A stretch of 38,285 nt of DNA from Streptomyces sp. H27-C3 (lineage in GTDB: Bacteria > Actinomycetota > Actinomycetes > Streptomycetales > Streptomycetaceae), in NCBI RefSeq assembly GCF_030063415.1, contig NZ_JASITA010000056.1, positions 1-38,285 of the forward strand, in the 5' to 3' direction. Below are positions 32,610 through 38,285 of this stretch, piece by piece. Each line of letters starts with the position of its first letter. The first letter of the stretch is position 1. The notes under the pieces are model-generated. The model was given only the letters and a program-made list of their open reading frames with translations. It had not been told where the DNA came from and made no database searches. The position numbers and the translations under genes are program-made.

Positions 32610-33947
32610 CTAGTGGGCCTCTCGCGAATAGAGCGGATCGTTGTCTTCCGTGATGCCGAAGGCGGGCGGGATCGGCTCGTTGGCGAGGTAGAGCCGTTGC
32701 GCGACGCGGCGGGGCAGGGCGAGGTGCTCGAACCGGCCGCGCACCAGGCGCTCGGCGCTCATCGGCTCGGCGATGAAGTGCGAGACGGTGGCAATCTTGA
32801 ACTGCTCCCTGCCGTGCGAGACCAGCAGCGCGATCTCGCTGACCTTGCGGGAGCCGTCGGCGAGCCTGGCGAGCTGGACGATGACGTCGACGGCGCTGTT
32901 GATCTGGTCCTTGAGCGCCTCGAAGGGTACGTCGACCTCCGACATGGAGCCGAGGGTCTGGAGCCGCATCAGGGCGTCCTCGGCGCTGTTGGAGTGGACG
33001 GTGGCGAGCGAGCCGTCGTGGCCGGTCGACATGGCCTGGAGCATGTCGAGCGTCTCGCCGCCTCGGACCTCACCGACGATGATGCGGTCGGGGCGCATGC
33101 GCAGGGAGTTGCGTACGAGGTCGCGGATGGTGATCTGGCCCTTGCCCTCGACGTTGGCCGGGCGGGTCTCCAGGCGGATGACGTGGGCCTGCTGGAGCTG
33201 GAGCTCGGCGGCGTCCTCGACGGTGATGATGCGCTCGCGCTCCGGGATGAGGCCGGAGAGGGCGTTGAGGAGCGTGGTCTTCCCCGAGCCCGTACCGCCC
33301 GCGACGATGACGTTGAAGCGGGCCCGCACGAACGCGGACAGCAGCAGCATCATCTGCTCGTCGAGCGTGCCGAGGCTGATCAGCTCCTGGAGCCGGTACG
33401 CGCGCGGGAAGCGGCGGATGGTGAGGGTGGGGCCGGTGAGGGACAGCGGCGGGATGATGACGTTGACACGCTCGCCGGACGGGAGGCGGGCGTCGACCAT
33501 CGGATTCGACTCGTCCACGCGGCGGTTGACGGTGGAGACGATCCGCTCGATGGTCTGCATCAGCTGCTCGGTGGACGCGAAGCGCATCGGTAGCTGCTCG
33601 ACGCGGCCGGCCCGCTCGACGAAGATCGAGTCGGGCCCGTTCACCATGATCTCGGTGATGGAGGCGTCTTCGAGGAGCGGTTCGAGCACGCCCAGCCCGA
33701 GTGCCTCGTCGACGACACGGCGGATGAGCTGGGAGCGCTCGGACGTCGAGAGGACGGGGCCTTCACGGCTGATGATGTGCGCGAGTACGCGCTCCAGTCG
33801 GGCCCGTCGTTCGCCGGCGGCGAGCGAGGACATCTCCGCGAGGTCGATCTCCTCCAGGAGCTTTGTCCGGTAGGTGGCGACCAGATGGCCGTCCTCGCGC
33901 CCACCGGCGTTCTCCTCGGGGGCGGTGATGCGTGCCCGCAGACTCAT
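32610..33947 (-). CDS. cpaF: CpaF/TadA pilus assembly ATPase
   Basis: The hexameric motor of the Tad pilus, 445 residues. An N-terminal domain (about 25-165; helices then ITEIMVNGPDSIFVERAGRVE) precedes the RecA-like ATPase. Walker A is at 217-225 (GGTGSGKTT), the Asp box ITVEDAAELQ is near 241-250, Walker B is MRPDRIIVGEVRGGE with Glu293, and the His box is STGHDGSLATVHSNS. All catalytic motifs are intact. ATG 33947 follows AGGAG. In some Tad systems one such ATPase drives both extension and retraction. Confidence 0.97.
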   Translation of the reverse strand: MSLRARITAPEENAGGREDGHLVATYRTKLLEEIDLAEMSSLAAGERRARLERVLAHIISREGPVLSTSERSQLIRRVVDEALGLGVLEPLLEDASITEIMVNGPDSIFVERAGRVEQLPMRFASTEQLMQTIERIVSTVNRRVDESNPMVDARLPSGERVNVIIPPLSLTGPTLTIRRFPRAYRLQELISLGTLDEQMMLLLSAFVRARFNVIVAGGTGSGKTTLLNALSGLIPERERIITVEDAAELQLQQAHVIRLETRPANVEGKGQITIRDLVRNSLRMRPDRIIVGEVRGGETLDMLQAMSTGHDGSLATVHSNSAEDALMRLQTLGSMSEVDVPFEALKDQINSAVDVIVQLARLADGSRKVSEIALLVSHGREQFKIATVSHFIAEPMSAERLVRGRFEHLALPRRVAQRLYLANEPIPPAFGITEDNDPLYSREAH

Positions 33948-34013
33948 GTGGGGGTGCTCCTCGCTGGTGCGGGGTGGTGCGGCGGTCCGTTCCGGTGGGG
34001 GCGCCGGCCGGTC

Positions 34014-34706
34014 CTATGGCTCCCCGTCGCTCGGCATGACGACCGTGCGGGTGATCGGCCCGAAGTCGCCGATGCCGGGGAGCACGGACGGAATCCCGAC
34101 CACGGCCGTGCCCGACACGGTCTCGGCCCCGGCGGGTCCTGCGCTGATGGTCGTACGTCCGCCCATCCAGCCACTGATCGATGCGTACCCGGAGGCCGCG
34201 CCGGAGCCGGGTTCCAGGGACTCGGTGCGCGCGGCGGCGCGGGCGGCGGTCCCGGCCTGGGAGGCGGCGTATCCGGCGAGTCCGAGCTGGATGGCGGCCA
34301 TGGCGACGAAGAGCAGGATCGGGAGGAACCCGGTGAATTCGAGGATGGCGGCGCCCCGGTCGCGCTGCGACCTGCCGCGGAGGGCGTGGGGCGCGCGAAG
34401 TGCGCTGGGTGCGCGAAGGCGGGGGGCGAGGGCGAAAATGCGGGCGCGGGCCGCGGCGGTGCGGGTAAGAGCGGTGCGGGCCGCGTCGGCCCGGGAAACG
34501 CTGGTCCGGGCTGCCGCGCTCGGGGACGCGATGCCGTCGGCACCTGTGCTCCGGGCGGCCACAGCACCCCCATTACGGCTGCCCGCTCCGGCGCTTCCGC
34601 GGGCCCCGGTGCGAGTGACCCGGCTCCGGACGCAGGCTCTCCTGACGGCAGGTCTCCCCGCGCCCGCCCCACCGCCTCGCGCCTTCGCTCCATTGGCTGG
34701 GTTCAT
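34014..34706 (-). CDS. TadE-like pseudopilin with long basic N-terminal lead
   Basis: A 230-residue protein with the TadE pattern near residue 118: DRG followed by AAILEFTGFLPILLFVAMAAIQLGLAGYAASQAGTAARAAAR. Glu is the fifth residue after the Gly, so a prepilin peptidase site is plausible. The roughly 117-residue lead is rich in Ala, Arg, Ser and Gly and much longer than in typical TadE. Its ATG overlaps the stop of the CpaE-TadE fusion gene (ATGA), which fixes the start. The extracytoplasmic domain is about 65 residues. Confidence 0.85.
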   Translation of the reverse strand: MNPANGAKARGGGAGAGRPAVRRACVRSRVTRTGARGSAGAGSRNGGAVAARSTGADGIASPSAAARTSVSRADAARTALTRTAAARARIFALAPRLRAPSALRAPHALRGRSQRDRGAAILEFTGFLPILLFVAMAAIQLGLAGYAASQAGTAARAAARTESLEPGSGAASGYASISGWMGGRTTISAGPAGAETVSGTAVVGIPSVLPGIGDFGPITRTVVMPSDGEP

Positions 34707-36340
34707 TGGTCCTGCGTCTCCTCCCTCGCGGCGCCGCCGCTGCCGTTGACGGACCAGGGGAAGTTGCCAGCGCCGGGGAAGAGCACCGGCGTCTGGAGTC
34801 CGACCTCGGCCTTCCACAGGTTCCCCGCCTGGTTGCAGTTCGGCACGAAACCGTCCTGCCAGCTCGCCGGAAGCCGCTGCCGCGCCGCCTCGCTGCACGC
34901 GGCCTGCGGATCGTCGCCGCTCGCTTCGGCGGCCGTCGCCGCCCGCGCGCCCTCGTCCGCCGCATTGCCCGCCAACGAGAACGTGTAGCCGAACAGCACC
35001 GCCTGCCACATCACGATCATCACGAAGATGATCAGCGGCGCCATGCCGGCCAGCTCGACGGTCACCGCACCACGGTCCCGGCCGCCCCGGCCCGCCGCCC
35101 GCGCGCCCCTGCCGCGCAGCACCAGCGCCTTGTGGTCGCCGCCCTTGCCCCTGCCGCCCGCGCCCTCCGGCGCCTTGACCAGGCCCAGTTCGCCCGCGAG
35201 CGCCCACAGCGCCTGCTTGACCGAACTGCGGCTGTCCAGGTCCTGCATGCGTCCGGAGTCCGTCGCCGCCTGGAGTTCCTTGAAGTTGGCCGGGATCGCG
35301 ATGCGCGAGACCTTCGTACCCGTGATGCGCTCCACGAGCGCGGGCTGGATCTCGGTGTTGCGGGTGTGGCGGTTGACGACGGTGGTCGTCTCCTCCGCCT
35401 TGCGGATCTGGAGGCGGTCCCACATCCGCACCATGCGCTTGGCCCCCCGCACGGCGACCACGTCCGGGGTGACGATGAGCAGTGCCTGGTCGGCCATCTC
35501 TATGGCCGCGGCGTTGGCGCTGTTCAGCTGCGTGCCGCAGTCGACGACCACGACCTCGTAGCGGTTGCGGAGGGCGCCGACCACCTGGCGGGCCACCCGG
35601 TCGGTGACCTCTTCGCCACGCTCGCCCTCGGCGGGCGCGAGCAGCAGGCCGATGCCCGTGGGGTGGGTGTAGACGGCGTCCTGGAGGACCCGCGGCGAAA
35701 TGTCCGCGATCTCGGCCAGGTCGGCGATCGACCGCCTGAACTGCACATCGAGGTACGAAGCGACGTCCCCGGACTGGAGGTCCAGGTCGACGAGCGCGAC
35801 GGTGCGCCCCGATGCCTTGGCCGCAAGGGCCAGTTGAACGGCGGTGACCGTGGCCCCCGTGCCGCCCTTGGCCCCCGTCACGGTGACCACCGTGCCGCCG
35901 GGCCCCGAGAAGACGTCGGAGCCGGCGCCGAGGTGGCGGCGTACACCGGTGGACCAGGCCGCCGCGCCCTGCACGCGGGCCGCCAGTTCCTCGTAACCCA
36001 GCGGGAGTCCGACCAGGCCGCGCGCCCCGCAGTCCATCGCCGCCGTGAAGTGACCGGGGCCCGCGTCGCTCGTGATGAGGACAACGCCGACGGCCGGGAA
36101 GCGCAGCGCGACCTCCCGGATCACTTCGAGGGCCGGCACCGGGCCGATCCGCTCGTGCACCAGGACCACTTCGGGCAGCTCGTCGAGCGATTCGGCGGCG
36201 AGCCGCGCGAGGGTGTCGAGCAGGGAGGTCGAGTCGGTGACGGGTGCGGCCGGTTCCGCGTCGGGGAGCTGGCTGAGGAGGGTGATGATGGCGCGGGCGG
36301 CGTCCGGGTCGCCGACCGCCGGGAGGATGCGAGTCGTCAT
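34703..36340 (-). CDS. CpaE/TadZ-like ATPase fused to a TadE-like pseudopilin
   Basis: A 545-residue two-part protein. Residues 1-135 form a receiver-like domain (ILPAVGDPDAARAIITLL ... VVLITSDAGPGHFTAAMDCGARGLVGLP) as in CpaE. Residues 150-390 are a MinD/ParA-type ATPase with a deviant Walker A GAKGGTGATV (156-165), in which the P-loop Lys is Ala163, and ALVDLDLQSGDVASYLD. Residues 391-423 are a Gly/Arg-rich linker, then Gly424 and AVTVELAGMAPLIIFVMIVMWQAVLF, a TadE-type membrane segment, with an 80-residue external tail containing two or three Cys. ATG 36340 has AGGA at eight bases; a GTG at 36355 overlapping the CpaB stop is the alternative. Confidence 0.9.
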   Translation of the reverse strand: MTTRILPAVGDPDAARAIITLLSQLPDAEPAAPVTDSTSLLDTLARLAAESLDELPEVVLVHERIGPVPALEVIREVALRFPAVGVVLITSDAGPGHFTAAMDCGARGLVGLPLGYEELAARVQGAAAWSTGVRRHLGAGSDVFSGPGGTVVTVTGAKGGTGATVTAVQLALAAKASGRTVALVDLDLQSGDVASYLDVQFRRSIADLAEIADISPRVLQDAVYTHPTGIGLLLAPAEGERGEEVTDRVARQVVGALRNRYEVVVVDCGTQLNSANAAAIEMADQALLIVTPDVVAVRGAKRMVRMWDRLQIRKAEETTTVVNRHTRNTEIQPALVERITGTKVSRIAIPANFKELQAATDSGRMQDLDSRSSVKQALWALAGELGLVKAPEGAGGRGKGGDHKALVLRGRGARAAGRGGRDRGAVTVELAGMAPLIIFVMIVMWQAVLFGYTFSLAGNAADEGARAATAAEASGDDPQAACSEAARQRLPASWQDGFVPNCNQAGNLWKAEVGLQTPVLFPGAGNFPWSVNGSGGAAREETQDQ

Positions 36341-36351
36341 ACGGCCGGTCC

Positions 36352-37059
36352 TCACTTGTCCCCGTCGAGGGTGTACTCACGGTCGCGCGGCGTGATGGTG
36401 GTGTCGCTGCCGTCGGCCACGAGCGCCAGGCGCACATGCTCGGCGAACGACTCCGCGTAGGCCACGCGCTGGGCGTCGAGCGTGTTGAGGGCGAAGGTGA
36501 TCGGCACCGCGTCCTTGGCCCTGCGGCTGCGGTCGTTGTTGCCCGGCTCCAGCGCGGTGATCTTGCCTACGTCGATGACCCGGGCGCCCGCGACGATGAC
36601 CTGGGACTTGTTCGGCTGCCCCTTCTCCTCGCCCTCGAAGGTGGCGAAGATGTTCACCCGGGAGCCGGGGTTGATCTTTCCGGCGACCCCGGTGGCGGCG
36701 TCGATCATGATGGCGATCTCCTGCTCACCCGCCGAGAGCTCCGGCTTGCGCACGATCATGTCGCTCTGGAGCAGCGAACCCTTTTCGAGCTGGGTGACCG
36801 CGATCTTTCCGCGTACCTCGGAGATGTCGGTCACGGCATTGGCCGAAAGCCATCGCTCGGGCATCGAGATCTTCTCGAACTGTGCCGCGCTGAGCTGCTT
36901 GTACGGCGCCACGTCGTCCTTGAGCCGGTACGCCGCGACCTCGGGCCCCACCTTGGCGTTCACGTCGCGGATCACCGAGAGCACGCCGGCGAACGCGCCG
37001 AAGGCGCAGAGGACCGAGAGGAGCAGCAGAATGACGCCGCGGCGCTGACGTGAGTTCAT
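36352..37059 (-). CDS. cpaB: CpaB/RcpC-like SAF-domain pilus assembly protein
   Basis: A 235-residue membrane-anchored protein. One N-terminal helix (about 8-27) is followed by the SAF domain (about 42-105; YKQLSAAQFEKISMPERWLSANAVTDISEVRGKIAVTQLEKGSLLQSDMIV) and the RcpC/CpaB C-terminal domain (IAIMIDAATGVAGKINPGSRVNIFATFE ... DVGKITALE). In Gram-negative systems CpaB helps the secretin; with no secretin here it may bind the wall glycans or guide the fibre. The ATG follows GAGGTAG. Its stop overlaps a possible GTG start of the next gene. Confidence 0.9.
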   Translation of the reverse strand: MNSRQRRGVILLLLSVLCAFGAFAGVLSVIRDVNAKVGPEVAAYRLKDDVAPYKQLSAAQFEKISMPERWLSANAVTDISEVRGKIAVTQLEKGSLLQSDMIVRKPELSAGEQEIAIMIDAATGVAGKINPGSRVNIFATFEGEEKGQPNKSQVIVAGARVIDVGKITALEPGNNDRSRRAKDAVPITFALNTLDAQRVAYAESFAEHVRLALVADGSDTTITPRDREYTLDGDK

Positions 37060-37142
37060 GGGGTCGGGCTACCTCGATCAGGAATGTCGGCCGGAGCAAC
37101 GGACAGTGAGCGGGGTGGAGCGCGCGCTGACCCCGTACGGCA

Positions 37143-38027
37143 TCAGGGCGGCCCCTGCCCCAGGGCGGCGACCGCGCGCGCCCGGTTCTCGGGCGGCGCG
37201 AGCGGGGCAGAACAGAACCCGCAGCGATCCCCTATGAGCTCTATGCCGCACCAATGGCACTGCTCCCGCCGTACGGACGCGACCAGTTGGTACAGGACGG
37301 AGATGTCCGGCAGGAACGCGGCGAACTCGATCATCTTGGCCGTACCCCACCAGCGCGGCGAATAGTCGGTGAGCTCCGTCTCCTGCACGCCCTGCACCCG
37401 CCAGGCCGGCGCGAGGGTCCCGGTCACCCAGTCCGAGGTCAGCTGCCCCTTGGCGACCAGCAGCTGGGTTGCGAACTCGGGCCCGGCGAGAGTCGCCCCG
37501 CCCCCCACCTTGATCAACTCCGGTGTGGGGCAGGCCAGTACGCCGAACTGCGCACCCGGCACCCAGGACTTCGCGTGCGCCTTGAGGCTGACGGGGACAC
37601 GGTCGAGCTTGGTGACCGAGTTGAGCAGGGCGCCCGCGTAGATGTAGTGCGAGAGGAGCCGGGCGGCCGACGCGACGACCCCGGCGCTGAAGTCGCAGAT
37701 GGACAACTGGCGCAGCTGCCGTACGAGAACGGCCACGCCGAGCGGAGGCAGGTCGAGCTTCAGCAGGGCCAGCCGGTCCGTCTCCAGGACGGATCGGATG
37801 GTGTGCAGGCGCTGTTCGTGGGCGACGGGAATGGAGGCGGGGTAGAGGACCACCACGTACCCGTGCCGCTCCAGCATCACGTTCATGTCGGCCAGCGCGG
37901 CGTCGAGCGGCTGGTCGCCCGGGGCGCGGATCAGCGCGGCGGTCGGCGTCTGCCGGTCGGTGGGCGGCAGCACCAGGTCGGTGCTGGTGACTGCTATCGC
38001 GGTCGGCACGTTGGTTACCCCGTTCAC
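37143..38027 (-). CDS. Conserved-looking hypothetical protein with C-terminal zinc ribbon, first gene of the Tad locus
   Basis: A 294-residue soluble protein. The N-terminal part (about 45-115) has strand/helix alternation (HGYVVVLYPASIPVAHEQRLHTIRSVLETDRLALLKLDLPPLGVAVLVRQLRQL). A central region (TPELIKVGGGATLAGPEFATQLLVAKGQLTSDW) follows. The end carries two CxxC knuckles: Cys257-HW-Cys260 and Cys269-GF-Cys272, a likely zinc ribbon. No family is recognised. The start is uncertain (GTG 38027 as given, or GTG 38009 with GGGG upstream). It heads the cluster 83 bases before CpaB and could be a regulator or assembly factor. Confidence 0.7.
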   Translation of the reverse strand: MNGVTNVPTAIAVTSTDLVLPPTDRQTPTAALIRAPGDQPLDAALADMNVMLERHGYVVVLYPASIPVAHEQRLHTIRSVLETDRLALLKLDLPPLGVAVLVRQLRQLSICDFSAGVVASAARLLSHYIYAGALLNSVTKLDRVPVSLKAHAKSWVPGAQFGVLACPTPELIKVGGGATLAGPEFATQLLVAKGQLTSDWVTGTLAPAWRVQGVQETELTDYSPRWWGTAKMIEFAAFLPDISVLYQLVASVRREQCHWCGIELIGDRCGFCSAPLAPPENRARAVAALGQGPP

Positions 38028-38285
38028 TCCGTCCGCCGCGGTCTCGGCGTGCGCAGATCGATGCTGTTCCGTCGTGCTGCACCAGCACTTTATCCACGAC
38101 CAACGTGGCGGAGAACACCTTTCCTTCTTCTTGTATGGCCGTACTCGTGCGTGAGTTGGCGTTATTTCGCCTATGGATCTCCGACGCCGGTTTGCACCGG
38201 GATGAGATCACCGGCCGTGCCGACAACGCTGTCAGAGGTCTTGACAACCGAATTGGTCTGAACCAGCCGGTACGACCAGCGGTGG
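38028..38285. promoter_or_regulatory. Upstream region of the Tad locus with a dre-like site near the window edge
   Basis: No gene is supported. TGGTCTGAACCA (38254-38265) matches the DasR-type operator TGGTCTAGACCA at 10 of 12 positions. It follows a plus-strand TTGACA (38241-38246), and a related GGTC-TT-GAC lies just before (38237-38245). It may belong to a gene beginning to the right of the window rather than to the Tad genes. Confidence 0.4.

Noticed and set aside
36437..36440. TadE-like gene starting at 36437 (807-residue frame)
   Set aside because: The long frame runs out of phase through the CpaE-TadE gene; the true start is the ATGA overlap at 34706.

Overview
The window looks like a Streptomyces chromosome segment, or a very close actinomycete relative. 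G+C is high, start codons are often GTG, neighbouring genes often overlap by ATGA or GTGA, and gene families typical of the genus are present (a DUF5753 regulator with a DUF397 protein, an AhpC/AhpD pair divergent from OxyR, a Clp_N/HTH regulator, a Tad locus without a secretin). No rRNA, tRNA, CRISPR array, intact insertion sequence or prophage was recognised. All assignments come from reading the sequence; no database search was run.

Left part (1-18.6 kb), mostly core functions. A class A penicillin-binding protein with a repeat-bearing Pro/Ser/Thr tail (-) is followed by a PadR regulator, ABC ATPase and FtsX-type permease operon (+). Next come OxyR (-) divergent from ahpC-ahpD (+), with a recognisable OxyR tetra-half-site operator between them. 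Then an AI-2E/PerM family membrane protein, a secreted lytic-transglycosylase-like protein, a PIN-PhoH protein and a cis-prenyl transferase (all -), an aldo/keto reductase (+), a DUF2079 membrane protein and a baeRF-type release-factor-like protein (both -). Several strong hairpins mark transcription-unit ends.

Middle part (18.6-25.8 kb), a patchwork. It holds a DUF192 protein and a palindrome-rich stretch with no clear gene. A leaderless Clp_N/HTH regulator follows, whose promoter is covered by two 21-bp palindromes. A small two-gene operon (DUF4406) converges on and overlaps it. Next is a deletion scar in which a DeoR regulator and a DUF2087 protein have each lost their 5' ends. After that are an SGNH hydrolase with a second PadR regulator, and a SnoaL-like gene divergent from them across a nested palindromic operator. 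The part ends with an ATPase-like gene carrying a +1 frameshift in a seven-base homopolymer, and an XRE-DUF5753/DUF397 pair.

Right part (25.8-38.0 kb), a contiguous minus-strand Tad/Flp pilus locus. In transcription order it has a zinc-ribbon unknown, CpaB, a CpaE/TadZ-like ATPase fused to a TadE-like pseudopilin, TadE, CpaF/TadA, TadB, TadC, a sensor kinase and a NarL-type response regulator. Then come the Flp pilin, a TadG-like protein, a lipoprotein and an OmpA-domain protein. CpaF would power assembly on the TadB/TadC platform, CpaE would localise it, Flp and the TadE/G proteins would form the fibre and its minor subunits, and the embedded two-component system may control expression. No secretin is present, as expected for a single-membrane cell, and no prepilin peptidase is seen in the window. 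This locus is the most system-like object here. Its odd points are the ATPase-pseudopilin fusion with a peptidase-type site at the joint, the missing P-loop lysine, an atypical receiver, and a TadG gene with no usual start codon at its expected 5' end.
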